Origin: Candidatus Woesearchaeota archaeon
GTDB taxonomy: Archaea > Nanobdellota > Nanobdellia > Woesearchaeales > JAFGUC01
Length of the DNA stretch: 64,000 nucleotides
Direction of reading: 5' to 3'
Assembly (NCBI GenBank): GCA_016938695.1
Contig: JAFGUC010000006.1
Span: 347,491 to 411,490 of the forward strand
Shown here: piece after piece, positions 44,809 through 55,520 of the stretch
How positions within the stretch are numbered: position 1 is the stretch's first letter
Layout of the letters: every line of letters begins with the position of its first letter
Translations under genes and position numbers: made by a program
Notes under the pieces: model-generated
Databases searched by the model: none
Told to the model about the DNA's origin: nothing
Seen by the model: the letters and a program-made list of their open reading frames with translations, nothing else

Positions 44809-45115
44809 TTATTTTATTCCCAACATAAGACTTCTCTTTTATTACAACATATGCACAATTGTTAACTTCTACTACTTGATGCTCTTCATTTGGTTCTACT
44901 ACAACCATTTCAGAAGCAGAAACTTTGTATTTAACTCCTGAAACCTCTAGAACTAAATAGCCAGATATAACTAAATAAAACTCAGAAAAATCTTTGTGGT
45001 AATGTAGTGCTTCGTTAGCATACAATTCTGTTCTTAATAAGTAATTCACACCAAGAGAAAATCCGTTGTAATGACCACAATACCAACCGTTTGAATCTGG
45101 CAAAAGTTTTTTCAT
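44786..45115 (-). CDS. Single-domain cupin protein
   Basis: The 109 residues form one cupin barrel: ALHYHKDFSEFYLVISGYLVLEV-type motif 1 (H-x-H-type metal ligands and Glu, about 37-57) and VVVEPNEEHQVVEV motif 2 (His about 80). Residue NYLLRTELYANEALHYHKD fits small metal-binding cupins. Enzymatic or binding role cannot be told apart. It converges with the quinone reductase gene. Confidence 0.85.
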   Translation of the reverse strand: MKKLLPDSNGWYCGHYNGFSLGVNYLLRTELYANEALHYHKDFSEFYLVISGYLVLEVSGVKYKVSASEMVVVEPNEEHQVVEVNNCAYVVIKEKSYVGNKIIIQPTPQ

Positions 45116-45137
45116 GAATTAAGAAATTGTTTATAAT

Positions 45138-45656
45138 TTAAGAAATTAACTTTTCCATTTCAAATAAAAACTCTTTTGCTCTTAAAAATGAAGTCAATGC
45201 TTTAGACTTTATGTCCTCTTCGGATGTTTCGTACTGAACAAAACTTCTTTTTCTTCGCTCATAGTCAAACGACTCAATAAGATCATCTGATTTAATTTTT
45301 GCTAGTGCTTCTTGTGCGACGTCTTCATAGTCTTCAAGCAATTTATCTTTAAGTTTAGAACGTACAACTACAAGTAGAGCATCTGACGTAACTTTGTGAA
45401 TTATTTTATCACCTGTTTTATAACCAAGTTCTAAAAATACAGCATTTGCAATGTAAAACATTGAGTAATACGATGAAACTATTGTCCATAGATAAATATT
45501 GTTGAATAATAACAGACTAGCAGCCTTAAGACTATCGTGAGAATTTTTAATAAGAATTTTCAACCCGATTTTATTTGTTGATTTTTTTAACAAACCTTCA
45601 GATAAGTATAATGAAAAATTTAAGTTGGCTTCTTTAATTCTTTCTTCAGATATCAT
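45138..45656 (-). CDS. HEPN-domain protein (second MNT/HEPN module)
   Basis: A 172-residue all-helical HEPN protein with SHDSLKAASLLLFNNIYLWTI, VSSYYSMFYIANAVFLELGY (about 62-81) and a late ESFDYERRKRSFVQYE (about 127-142). The usual R-x4-6-H of active HEPN RNases is not evident (RRKRSFVQY). It overlaps the upstream nucleotidyltransferase by 11 bases, the normal toxin-antitoxin arrangement. Confidence 0.82.
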   Translation of the reverse strand: MISEERIKEANLNFSLYLSEGLLKKSTNKIGLKILIKNSHDSLKAASLLLFNNIYLWTIVSSYYSMFYIANAVFLELGYKTGDKIIHKVTSDALLVVVRSKLKDKLLEDYEDVAQEALAKIKSDDLIESFDYERRKRSFVQYETSEEDIKSKALTSFLRAKEFLFEMEKLIS

Positions 45657-46197
45657 TATTTAGTAATCGATAATAATCTTCAATTCCAATTAAAATCACA
45701 TTTCCCTTCAAGCATTCTGAAACTACTGAAAATTTACGAGAGTCTCTTTCACGTAAGAATTCATTATAATTTACAGTTGTTAAATGAATTTTTTTTGGTA
45801 TTAATGAAGCCATCTCTTCAATTTCCAATTTATTTTCGGTTATTGCTAATAAATCAATATCAGAATTTCTTGTCGCTTTATTTTTTGCATATGAGCCAAA
45901 TAGTAAAAGTACGAAATTTTGTTTTGCATTCAAAAATCTTGCGCGAACTTGTAATATATCAGATGACATTAAATTTTGTCTAATTAATTCTGCAGTAAAT
46001 ATGTTCTCATTAAATTTACCAGTTAATGAACATAGTAAAGAACGACCAACACTTTCAGTTTTAATTAAACCTTGTGACTCTAGACTCTTAATTTGTGTGT
46101 GGGCAATTCTATAATTGATATTCAAATTTTTTGAAATTTGATTGATTGTAAACTTTTCTGTTCGATTATTTAATAAGTAAACTAAAATATTATTCAT
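45646..46197 (-). CDS. Winged-helix plus minimal nucleotidyltransferase (second MNT/HEPN module)
   Basis: The 183 residues have an N-terminal winged helix (about 15-65: FTINQISKNLNINYRIAHTQIKSLESQGLIKTE split over 17-49) and an MNT core LLLFGSYAKNKATRNSDIDLLAI (GS...DxD, about 97-119). In characterised modules the MNT protein AMPylates the HEPN toxin and the pair is autoregulated. A perfect 16-base palindrome covers the expected transcription start, so the winged helix may repress here. Confidence 0.87.
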   Translation of the reverse strand: MNNILVYLLNNRTEKFTINQISKNLNINYRIAHTQIKSLESQGLIKTESVGRSLLCSLTGKFNENIFTAELIRQNLMSSDILQVRARFLNAKQNFVLLLFGSYAKNKATRNSDIDLLAITENKLEIEEMASLIPKKIHLTTVNYNEFLRERDSRKFSVVSECLKGNVILIGIEDYYRLLNNDI

Positions 46198-46201
46198 TTT
46201 T

Positions 46202-46217
46202 GTAATAATATTATTAC
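46202..46217. promoter_or_regulatory. Perfect 16-base palindrome at the MNT/HEPN promoter, likely operator
   Basis: GTAATAATATTATTAC is its own reverse complement. It lies five bases upstream of the MNT ATG (46197) and downstream of a minus-strand TATA-like TTTATATAT (about 46222-46233), so a bound protein would block initiation. The winged-helix domain of the MNT protein is the obvious candidate. Confidence 0.65.
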
Positions 46218-46284
46218 TTTTAGTAATATATAAATATTTTGTTATTTACAAAAATATTATAAAGAACCTAATTTAGGTTTAATC

Positions 46285-47292
46285 ATGGTATCAGAAGTCT
46301 TTATTTCACAAGAAATTGAAAAACTATTAGAAAAAATAGATTGGGATGTATTGGAAGGTAATGTCGGTGTTAAGGTTCACTTTGGTGAACGAGGATGCAC
46401 TACATACATGGACCCAAAAATTGTTAAAAAGGTTTGTGAAGCAATTCAAGCTAGAAATCATAAAGTCACTTTAATTGAAACAAATGTATTATATCAAGGA
46501 TCAAGAACTATTAAAGAGAATCATATTAAAGTTGCTCATGAGCATGGATTTGATTTTTGTGATATTGATATTATCGATGGAAATGCTGGAGAAGAAATGA
46601 TTGAAGTTCCTGTTAAAGGCGAAGTCACTTTGGCAAAACTTGGTGCAGGAATTAAAAGGTATGATTCTATTGTTGTGATTTCTCATTTCAAAGGACATAT
46701 CTTTGCAGGTTTTGGTGCTGCATTAAAAAATATGGGCATGGGTTTTGGTTCTCGAGCAGGAAAACTTCATATGCATGCAAATGTTAAACCTAGTATTAAT
46801 GCAAAAACGTGTGTTGGTTGTCAAGCATGTTTATCAGGATGTGACTTTGGTGCAATAACAATGAATGAAAACCATGCTGAAATTGATCCTAATAAATGTA
46901 CTGGCTGTGCGATGTGTGTTGCTAAGTGTACTTTTGGTGCGGTCCAAATTCCATGGGGATCTAACTCCAGAGAAGAATTATGTCACAGAATTGTTGATTA
47001 TGCATCAGGAGTTTTTAACATAATCCCTAAAGAAAAATTCTTGTTTATTAATATTGCAAACAAAATAACTAAACTTTGTGATTGTGATGGTAGCGCTCAA
47101 ACACCGTTTATGGAGGACTTAGGAATACTGTATTCTAAAAACCCCGTAGCTCTTGATAAAGCGTGTCTAGATCTTGCAAGGCAAAAGTATCAGAAGTTTG
47201 ACTCTATTAACGTTACTCCAAAAGATGAACAAATTGAATATGCTGTGAAAACTGGTTTATTTGATTCTGAATACAAACTAATAGAATTATAA
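46285..47292 (+). CDS. DUF362 protein with two [4Fe-4S] ferredoxin motifs
   Basis: The 335 residues have a DUF362 fold (GVKVHFGERGCTTYM, ISHFKGHIFAGFGAALKNMGMG) with a bacterial-type ferredoxin inserted at about 170-225: CVGCQACLSGC and CTGCAMCVAKC, each followed by the distal Cys in typical order. A C-terminal Cys stretch (KLCDCDGS) may add a metal ligand. DUF362 proteins are iron-sulphur proteins of unknown reaction. A TATA-like TATTATAAAG lies about 25-30 bases upstream. It converges with uvrC, overlapping by six bases. Confidence 0.9.
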   Translation: MVSEVFISQEIEKLLEKIDWDVLEGNVGVKVHFGERGCTTYMDPKIVKKVCEAIQARNHKVTLIETNVLYQGSRTIKENHIKVAHEHGFDFCDIDIIDGNAGEEMIEVPVKGEVTLAKLGAGIKRYDSIVVISHFKGHIFAGFGAALKNMGMGFGSRAGKLHMHANVKPSINAKTCVGCQACLSGCDFGAITMNENHAEIDPNKCTGCAMCVAKCTFGAVQIPWGSNSREELCHRIVDYASGVFNIIPKEKFLFINIANKITKLCDCDGSAQTPFMEDLGILYSKNPVALDKACLDLARQKYQKFDSINVTPKDEQIEYAVKTGLFDSEYKLIEL

Positions 47293-48873
47293 CTTTTTTT
47301 CAAATAATTTTTTTGTTCTGAGTAACTTGTTGTATGTTATTCCAAATCTATGTGTCTCATCTCGTAATGCTTGTAGAACATGTAATGCTGGATCTTTTTT
47401 ATCTAGAGAAATAGGAAATGGAGACGATGTAGTAAAAATTTCTTCGTCTCGTTTAGCTAATGAAATTATTGGAATGTCTAAATTTAATTTGTGCAATTCT
47501 TTTAATGCTGCAGCTAATTGTCCTTTTCCACCGTCAATTACGATTAAATCAGGAAATTTTAGATTTTCAACAAGTAATTTTTTATATCGTCTACTAACAA
47601 CTTCAGCAATTGAAGCAAAATCGTCAATTCCTGAAACTGTTCTAATTTTAAATCTTCTATAACCAGATTTGTTTGGTTTGCCATTTACAAATTGTGCCAT
47701 TGAACCAACAGTTGAAGTTCCGGATAAATGAGATATATCAAAACATTCCAGGACATAAGGAGTTGAAGAAAGTTCTAAAACTTCTTTAAGCCGTTCTAAT
47801 TTTTGAATATCTCCTATAACCGAAAGTTCTATATTTTTTAATACTAAAGATAGTAAATTTTTCTTTTCTCCTCGTTCGGGTTTTGTGCAGATTACTTTTG
47901 AACCACGAACAGAAGATAAAAATTCTACAAATGAATCACTTAAAGTGACTGGAACAATAATTTCTTTTGGTACTGAATTAGAAGAATAATATCTGGACAA
48001 AAATTCTTCAAAAAACTCTTCGGAGTATTCAAAACTAAATTCTTCTTTTTTAGACAAGGTTCCTTTGTAAACTTTAAAGACAATTAAAAAAACACGATCA
48101 TCGTGAACGAGATAGTTTATTACATCTTCATCGTATGTACGAGAACGCTCGACGTTTTGCTTTGAACTTAAATTTTCTAGAGCAGTAATTTGGTTACGTA
48201 ATTTTAGTGCTTGTTCAAACTCACCGGAGTTAGAAAAAGATTTCATCTTGGATGTTAGTTCAACAATTAGTTCTTTTGTGTTACCGTTTAATACTTTTTT
48301 TGCAGAAGCAACATCTTCTAAATATGATTGTAATGAGATTTCAGTAATACACGGAGCAGAACAAATTCCAATGTGATAACGTAAACAAGCTTTACTAGGT
48401 AATTTTTTACATGTTCGCAATTTGAATGTTTTATTTACTAATGTTAATAAATTGTTTCTTTCTTCACCTGAAACAAATGGACCGAATACGTTTCCAATTC
48501 CGGTTCTTGACAAAACAAACCGTGGAAATTCTTCAGATGTTAATTCAATATATGCGTAACGTTTAGAATCTTTTAAATCAATATTATATTTTGGATAATA
48601 TTTTTTAATTAAAGTGTTTTCTAGTAAAAAAGCTTCTACTTCATTTGATGTTACAATGAAATCAAAGGAGTAGATGTTTGAAACTAGTGCAGATGTTTTT
48701 GGGTCTAAATCTTTTTTATTGAAATAGGAGGAGACACGTTTTTGCAAATCTTTTGCTTTACCAACATAAATTATTCTATCTGAAGAATCTTTGTAAAGAT
48801 AACAACCAGGCTCATGTGGGAGCCTTACTTTAATATCTTTTTCAAGAAACGACCTGTGTGACTCTTCTGACAT
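47287..48873 (-). CDS. uvrC: Excinuclease ABC subunit C, lacking the C-terminal HhH domain
   Basis: The 528 residues carry the GIY-YIG nuclease ([21 protein letters not shown], split at about 24-44) for the 3' incision, a Cys-rich stretch ([21 protein letters not shown]), a UVR motif ([14 protein letters not shown], about 206-220) for UvrB, and the RNase H-like domain ([32 protein letters not shown]) for the 5' incision. It stops at [13 protein letters not shown], where bacterial UvrC continues with a tandem helix-hairpin-helix domain of about 70 residues. The start ATG overlaps the uvrA end by 49 bases; no better start is present. Confidence 0.95.
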   Translation of the reverse strand: MSEESHRSFLEKDIKVRLPHEPGCYLYKDSSDRIIYVGKAKDLQKRVSSYFNKKDLDPKTSALVSNIYSFDFIVTSNEVEAFLLENTLIKKYYPKYNIDLKDSKRYAYIELTSEEFPRFVLSRTGIGNVFGPFVSGEERNNLLTLVNKTFKLRTCKKLPSKACLRYHIGICSAPCITEISLQSYLEDVASAKKVLNGNTKELIVELTSKMKSFSNSGEFEQALKLRNQITALENLSSKQNVERSRTYDEDVINYLVHDDRVFLIVFKVYKGTLSKKEEFSFEYSEEFFEEFLSRYYSSNSVPKEIIVPVTLSDSFVEFLSSVRGSKVICTKPERGEKKNLLSLVLKNIELSVIGDIQKLERLKEVLELSSTPYVLECFDISHLSGTSTVGSMAQFVNGKPNKSGYRRFKIRTVSGIDDFASIAEVVSRRYKKLLVENLKFPDLIVIDGGKGQLAAALKELHKLNLDIPIISLAKRDEEIFTTSSPFPISLDKKDPALHVLQALRDETHRFGITYNKLLRTKKLFEKKL

Positions 48874-51620
48874 TTCATAACCTCTTCGGGTGTTCCTGTA
48901 ACTAATACAGAACCGCCTTTTATTCCTCCTTCAGGACCAATATCGATAATATGGTCTGCGGATTTAATCACATCTAAATTGTGTTCAATTATCACTACTG
49001 AATTTCCTTTATCGGTTAATTCTTCTAAAACTTTTATTAATTTATTTACGTCGTGAAAATGCAATCCTGTTGTTGGTTCGTCTAATAAATAAATTGTATT
49101 TCCTGTTGAACGTTTTGCTAATTCTCTTGTAAGTTTTATTCTCTGCGCTTCTCCGCCTGAAAGTGTAGTTGAACTTTGACCTAGTTTTATGTATTCAAGA
49201 CCGACTCGTTTTAAGGTAATTAATTTATTTTTTATTGAAGGAACTGAATCAAATAATTCCAGTGCTTCTTCAACAGTCATATCTAATACGTCTGCAATTG
49301 ATTTTCCCTTGTATTTTACTTCTAATGTTTCCGCATTATATCTATGTCCTTTGCATTCTTCACATTCTACATATACGTCTGGCAAGAAATTCATTTCAAT
49401 TTTTATGACTCCATCTCCTTGACATGCTTCACAACGTCCACCTTTAACATTAAATGAGAAACGTCCTTGCGAGTAACCTCGTATCTTGGCTTCTTTTGTT
49501 TGTGAAAAGAGCATTCGTATCTCATCAAATAATTTTGTATATGTTGCAGGGTTTGACCTTGGAGTCTTTCCAATTGGACTTTGATCAATTACTATTATTT
49601 TGTCAATTTTTAAGTCTGATTCTATTGAATCGTGTAAACCTGGTTTTTCTTTTGAACCGTTTACGTCTTGCGCTAGTCCTTTGTATAAAATCTCGTAAAT
49701 CAGTGTTGATTTTCCAGAACCGGAAACTCCAGTAATTAAAGTCATCACTCCTAATGGAATTTTCACATCTATGTTTTTTAAGTTGTTTTCACGAGCACCT
49801 TTTATTGTCAAGAATCCTAATGGTTTTCTTCTTTGTGAAGGAACTTCTATTTTTAATTTTCCGGAGAGATATTGACCAGTTAATGATTTTGGATTTTTTG
49901 CAATTTCGGTTGGTGTTCCTTCTGCTATTATATGACCTCCATGAATTCCTGCACCAGGACCCATATCAACCACATAGTCTGCATTTACAATAGTATCTTC
50001 ATCATGCTCAACAACAACTAATGTGTTTCCTAAATCTCTTAAGTGATGCAATGTCTGAATTAATTTTTCGTTGTCTCTTTGGTGAAGTCCAATTGAAGGT
50101 TCATCTAGAATGTATAACACCCCCATTAAATTTGCACCAATTTGCGTTGCTAATCTAATTCTTTGTGCTTCTCCGCCAGACAATGTTCCAGCATTACGTG
50201 ACAAAGATAAATAGTTTAGTCCTACTTGATCTAAGAATGTCAACCTTGTTTTTATTTCTTTTAAGATTTGTTTTGAAATTTCTGCTTTTTTATCATCTAA
50301 ATTAATTGATGTAAAAAATTCTAAACAGTCTGAAATCGACATATCAGTGACATCAATTATTGATTTATCTGAAACTTTAACGGATAGCACTTTGTCTTTA
50401 AGTCGTTTACCATGACAGGTTGGACAAGGAGACACACGCATGAATTTTTCCATTTCTTTTCTTCGATAATCAGAATCTGTTTGATGATACAATCTTTCAG
50501 ATTGTGGAACTAATCCTTCCCAATTGTCATCATGTGACCAAACAGAACCACTTTTCATATGCATGTTGAACTTGATTCGTTCATTAGTTCCATACATGAT
50601 AATGTCATATTGTTTTTTTGTCAATTCTCTAATTGGAGTAAATGCGTCAAAACCGTAATGCTGTGCGATTCCTGCCAAAACTTGTCCACGCCAACCATCA
50701 ACGGCATTTCGGTATATTTTTATTGCTCCGTCTGCAATTGACAATGTTTTATCAGGAATAATTAAATCAGGGTCAAACTCCATTTTAATTCCTAAACCGT
50801 TACAATCCTCACACGCACCAAATGGTGAATTAAATGAAAACATTCGTGGTTGTAATTCTTCAAACATTAATCCACAAACAGGACATGCCATTTTTGATGA
50901 ATATAATTTCTCCGTCTTTGAATCAGTTATAATTACTAATCCTTCACCTTTTTTTAGTGCGTTTTCAATACTTTCTGATAATCGTGTTAAGTCAGATGAA
51001 TCAAATCTATCGATTACAACATCAATGTCATGTTTTTTGTAACGTTCTAAAGTTACCTTTTCATCTGTTCGTTGAATTGTGCCATTTATTCTTACTCTAG
51101 TGTAACCGTCTTTGTTTAAGTCAGCAACTAGTTTTTCATATGTTCCTTTTTTTTGTCGTACAATTGGTGCTAGAACTGTGATTGTTGAAGAGAAATCTTT
51201 TTGTATTTGGTTTGCTATTGCTACTGGGCTTTGAGATTCTATTTTTATGCCATGTTCAGGACAGTATGCGGTTCCTACTCTTGCAAATAATAATCGTAAG
51301 TAATCGTATATTTCAGTAACCGTTCCAACAGTTGACCTAGGATTTTTTGATGTAGTTTTTTGTTCTATTGAGATTGCTGGAGACAAGCCATCTATTGAAT
51401 CGACATCGGGTTTATTCATTAAACCTAAGAATTGACGTGCGTATGCAGAAAGTGATTCAACATATCTTCTTTGACCTTCAGCGTATAATGTATCAAAAGC
51501 TAATGTTGACTTACCTGAACCTGATAGACCAGTTATTACGATAAACTTATCTCTAGGTAATGTTAAATCAATGTTCTTTAAGTTGTGTTCTCTTGCGCCT
51601 TTGATTATAATATCTTTCAT
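48825..51620 (-). CDS. uvrA: Excinuclease ABC subunit A
   Basis: A full-length 931-residue UvrA with two ABC halves: Walker [11 protein letters not shown] (about 33-42) and [10 protein letters not shown] (about 632-641), LSGGEAQRI signatures in both, and zinc modules [11 protein letters not shown]...CEDCNGLG and CEACQGDG...[10 protein letters not shown]. It recognises distorted DNA and loads UvrB. The ATG follows the Shine-Dalgarno AAGGTGGGAT. A TATA box (51665-51672) lies about 45-50 bases upstream and 14 bases above it is a 17-base element shared with the 448-residue gene and, nearly, with dinB. uvrC is co-transcribed by overlap; uvrB is elsewhere. Confidence 0.98.
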   Translation of the reverse strand: MKDIIIKGAREHNLKNIDLTLPRDKFIVITGLSGSGKSTLAFDTLYAEGQRRYVESLSAYARQFLGLMNKPDVDSIDGLSPAISIEQKTTSKNPRSTVGTVTEIYDYLRLLFARVGTAYCPEHGIKIESQSPVAIANQIQKDFSSTITVLAPIVRQKKGTYEKLVADLNKDGYTRVRINGTIQRTDEKVTLERYKKHDIDVVIDRFDSSDLTRLSESIENALKKGEGLVIITDSKTEKLYSSKMACPVCGLMFEELQPRMFSFNSPFGACEDCNGLGIKMEFDPDLIIPDKTLSIADGAIKIYRNAVDGWRGQVLAGIAQHYGFDAFTPIRELTKKQYDIIMYGTNERIKFNMHMKSGSVWSHDDNWEGLVPQSERLYHQTDSDYRRKEMEKFMRVSPCPTCHGKRLKDKVLSVKVSDKSIIDVTDMSISDCLEFFTSINLDDKKAEISKQILKEIKTRLTFLDQVGLNYLSLSRNAGTLSGGEAQRIRLATQIGANLMGVLYILDEPSIGLHQRDNEKLIQTLHHLRDLGNTLVVVEHDEDTIVNADYVVDMGPGAGIHGGHIIAEGTPTEIAKNPKSLTGQYLSGKLKIEVPSQRRKPLGFLTIKGARENNLKNIDVKIPLGVMTLITGVSGSGKSTLIYEILYKGLAQDVNGSKEKPGLHDSIESDLKIDKIIVIDQSPIGKTPRSNPATYTKLFDEIRMLFSQTKEAKIRGYSQGRFSFNVKGGRCEACQGDGVIKIEMNFLPDVYVECEECKGHRYNAETLEVKYKGKSIADVLDMTVEEALELFDSVPSIKNKLITLKRVGLEYIKLGQSSTTLSGGEAQRIKLTRELAKRSTGNTIYLLDEPTTGLHFHDVNKLIKVLEELTDKGNSVVIIEHNLDVIKSADHIIDIGPEGGIKGGSVLVTGTPEEVMKCQKSHTGRFLKKILK

Positions 51621-51685
51621 AATTATCCCACCTTAATTTCTGATTTATATAACATTCCATTTTCTTTATAAAGTCTTTTTAAGGT

Positions 51686-51702
51686 AGTCTAGTGTCTTGT
51701 GA
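51686..51702 (-). promoter_or_regulatory. 17-base element upstream of uvrA, candidate DNA-damage operator/activator site
   Basis: On the minus strand: TCACAAGACACTAGACT. It is identical to 39917-39933 and near-identical to 25759-25775. The core ends 14 bases before the uvrA TATA box TTTATAAA (51665-51672). It sits just upstream of where the BRE would be, the usual place for an archaeal activator. The gene at 51746 on the other strand could also be affected; its own TATA candidate lies near 51714-51722. Confidence 0.75.
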
Positions 51703-51745
51703 ATACAAAAAGGTTAAATATTATTTTATCATTACATAATAGATA

Positions 51746-52318
51746 ATGATTCGTACGGATGGGTTTTTTGCAACATTAAAAGAAATTGATCAATGTAAAA
51801 AGAACATGGTAGAACAATCTGTTTCTTTGCAAAATGAACTTAAAAAAATCAGAACAGAGTTTAACAAAGGCTATACGACTGGCGATATATTAAAGGATTA
51901 TTTGTTGTATAAAAATGGCGAAGTTACTGATATTGAATACAAATCATTAGTTAAAATTCATACTTCTATTTCAAATCATGTTGGAGAATTAGCAATTTTT
52001 GAAACAACATCACTAGATAAGTTTGTAGATTTTTTTGTGGCTAAGATAAAATCTAATGAAATACTAGATTTAGAGAATATTTGCTTAAGTATTGATTCTG
52101 ATAAATTTGCTCAATTGTCATTAAATGGTTGGGTATTATTTAGAGGACCATTACACATTAAGGATATTTATCGAAGTGCATATACACCACATGCACAAAG
52201 ACTTGCTAGACTTGGATTATATTCTGGCGAAGACGCAGTGAAGTATATTCTTGCACAGGTTTTAGATGATCCGATGGAACATTATAAAATGTTAAAAGAG
52301 AAGTTTGACAATGAATGA
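51746..52318 (+). CDS. Uncharacterised protein, first of two paralogues
   Basis: The 190 residues are soluble and mixed alpha/beta. A stretch at about 31-52 (NELKKIRTEFNKGYTTGDIL) recurs in the next gene as KELVEIQRQIYDGDTTGDKI, so the two are diverged paralogues. No other motif is recognised. It is divergent from uvrA and shares the intergenic region with the 17-base damage-type element; it may be co-regulated. Confidence 0.7.
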   Translation: MIRTDGFFATLKEIDQCKKNMVEQSVSLQNELKKIRTEFNKGYTTGDILKDYLLYKNGEVTDIEYKSLVKIHTSISNHVGELAIFETTSLDKFVDFFVAKIKSNEILDLENICLSIDSDKFAQLSLNGWVLFRGPLHIKDIYRSAYTPHAQRLARLGLYSGEDAVKYILAQVLDDPMEHYKMLKEKFDNE

Positions 52319-52889
52319 TATATCTGAAAAACTTGCAATGATTAGAATAGGAATTGAAGAATCTCAACACGATTATAGAATATACAATGAAATACTATTA
52401 AAAGAATTAGTTGAGATTCAAAGACAGATATATGATGGAGACACAACTGGTGACAAAATTCTCGACTATACTTTCTTGAATTATAATCCATTTATTAGTT
52501 TTGAAAAAAACTATGAACAAAAAAATGATTTAATCAAGACAATTAAACTTGGCAAAAACCAACCATTTTTTGCATTTTTCAGTACTGCAGACAATAACAC
52601 ATGGTATTTTGGAATTGTTAAAGATGAACCAATACTTGACAACCAACATAATGTATTAACGATTCCAGTATATGGTCTTGTAACACAGCATCTAAATGAT
52701 GTAGTAACATTACCTGAAAAAGAATTTAACATTTCTAAAACGTATTTTAATTATAGACAAAAATTTCCTAGTCTAGAAGAATATGATGAATTTGGAATTA
52801 CTTTTGGTACTAAGAATGTTACAAAATCTATTGTACAATCATCTAAGTTAACGTTAGACTATCTCGCTAATTTAATTTTTGATGCCTAA
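52311..52889 (+). CDS. Uncharacterised protein, second of two paralogues
   Basis: I start it at the ATG at 52311, which overlaps the preceding stop by eight bases (a TTG at 52305 is possible). The 192 residues share the TTGDxxLDY region with the upstream protein but differ strongly elsewhere, with a beta-rich centre (PFFAFFSTADNNTWYFGIV) and a helical end. It is probably co-translated and may form a complex with its paralogue. It converges on the MFS gene with an 18-base overlap. Confidence 0.7.
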   Translation: MNDISEKLAMIRIGIEESQHDYRIYNEILLKELVEIQRQIYDGDTTGDKILDYTFLNYNPFISFEKNYEQKNDLIKTIKLGKNQPFFAFFSTADNNTWYFGIVKDEPILDNQHNVLTIPVYGLVTQHLNDVVTLPEKEFNISKTYFNYRQKFPSLEEYDEFGITFGTKNVTKSIVQSSKLTLDYLANLIFDA

Positions 52890-54029
52890 GGCATTTGTTC
52901 TATTAATTATTAGTAAAATTGCAAAACCTAGAACAAAACCTATTATTCCAAAGAAATTCAAGGTTTTTAAAACTCCAAAATTGTCTGCAAATAATCCTAG
53001 GAATGGTAATAGCATTGCATAGAACAATCTTGAAAACATGCTGTTTACTGACAATAATGTTGCTTGATATTCTTGCTCTTTTTCTGCAAGAATTGAATTT
53101 ATGATAATTGTTCTTGTTCCTCTTACAAATTGTTGCAAAAATGCAAATATAAAACTTAGAATAAATACAAACTTTCCCATTAATATCAAACTTAGACTTA
53201 CTAATAAAAATAGAGATGAGAATGCTTTTTCTAATCCTAAAAGTTTTTCGTATTTATGTGCAAATTTTGAACTTAATGCTGCAATCAACTGAAATACTGC
53301 AAAAATTACTCCATACCAAACCACGTCAATTCCTGTTATTGTAAAATATGGTTGATACAGCCAAAGAGCTGATTGCATAAACGCATAAACTATTCCTGAA
53401 TATGCAATTATCCAAAAAATACTTTTGTCTTTTAGGAATTTATGCAGAACTGTAAATAAATCTTTAAAATAATTTTTTGATATTATTTTCTTGTGTCTTG
53501 TTGGTTCTTTTAATGTTAATGCAACTATTAACATTAAAATTCCAAACGGAACTGTTGCAAATAATGTTAAACGATAATTTGTTTTGCCAATTATTCCACC
53601 AATTACATTTGCTAAAATTAAACTGAACATCGAGTACGACGTAATATTTCCATAAACTTTTTTGAAGTCTTTTTTGTCATCTAATGAATCATATATAAAA
53701 GAAGAATCTGCGCCAGAAATAAAAGATACACTAAATGCTGCGAGAATTTCAGCAATTAGAAACTGCCAAAATGTGGTTGAAACAGAATATACTATTGTTG
53801 CTAAGGACCACGATAACCCTCCTAAAACTAGAGACGTTTTTCTACCAACAACATCTGCAAAGTAACCAGTTGGCACTTCTAGTAAAAACACACCGACTGC
53901 AAAAAGACTTTGCAAAAACATTATTTGAGTATAATTAAGTCCGTTTGATTGCCAAAATAAAACTAGTACTGGAACGAAAAAACAAAAATTTCTTAGAAGT
54001 AAAAAAAGAGTTATCTTTATTTTATTCAT
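52872..54029 (-). CDS. Major facilitator superfamily transporter
   Basis: The 385 residues form about twelve membrane helices with the MFS loop 2-3 motif GYFADVVGRKTSLVLGG (about 55-71) and a central cytoplasmic loop around KEPTRHKKIISKNYFKD. The signature suggests a drug/proton antiporter-type protein, substrate unknown. The very 5' end is close to and divergent from the second TGT, with TATA-like sequence in the 63-base gap. Confidence 0.9.
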   Translation of the reverse strand: MNKIKITLFLLLRNFCFFVPVLVLFWQSNGLNYTQIMFLQSLFAVGVFLLEVPTGYFADVVGRKTSLVLGGLSWSLATIVYSVSTTFWQFLIAEILAAFSVSFISGADSSFIYDSLDDKKDFKKVYGNITSYSMFSLILANVIGGIIGKTNYRLTLFATVPFGILMLIVALTLKEPTRHKKIISKNYFKDLFTVLHKFLKDKSIFWIIAYSGIVYAFMQSALWLYQPYFTITGIDVVWYGVIFAVFQLIAALSSKFAHKYEKLLGLEKAFSSLFLLVSLSLILMGKFVFILSFIFAFLQQFVRGTRTIIINSILAEKEQEYQATLLSVNSMFSRLFYAMLLPFLGLFADNFGVLKTLNFFGIIGFVLGFAILLIINRTNALGIKN

Positions 54030-54086
54030 ATTATATTGTAGTAGTGAATAAATATAAATGTTTTTATAAAGAGAATTAATCTATAA

Positions 54087-55298
<1,212 letters not shown>

Positions 55299-55385
55299 GG
55301 GAGGGACTAGCCCACCCATATTTCCTAAGTTTCTCGTGTAAGGTAATAACTTAGGAAGATAATTACTCCTTACACGAGATTTTTT
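55299..55385 (+). ncRNA. Structured RNA with interleaved stems ending in a terminator-like U run
   Basis: Directly after the tgt-like stop there are three helices. A GC-rich hairpin GGGAGGG/CCCACCC (55299-55317, one A-A mismatch) comes first. Then TTCCTAAGTT (55322-55331) pairs perfectly with AACTTAGGAA (55348-55357), and CTCGTGTAAGG (55333-55343) pairs perfectly with CCTTACACGAG (55368-55378). The last two interleave, so they form either a pseudoknot or a switch. The second stem is followed by six T (55380-55385). It may be simply the tgt terminator, a small RNA, or a regulator of the next gene at 55521. Confidence 0.6.
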
Positions 55386-55520
55386 AATGGGATAGTCACT
55401 TTTTTGGGACAATCATTTATAAAGTTTACGTAACTAAAACCTAAAATATACTGCGAAATAATGCTTTATTCTTAAAAAAAGTAAAAACATTTATAAATAC
55501 CAGTTACTATCTAGTAGTTA

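Noticed and set aside
53486..53510. CTTGTGTCTTGTTGG resembling the damage element
   Set aside because: It lies inside the MFS coding region, lacks the GTC-AG half and has no TATA box at the right distance.
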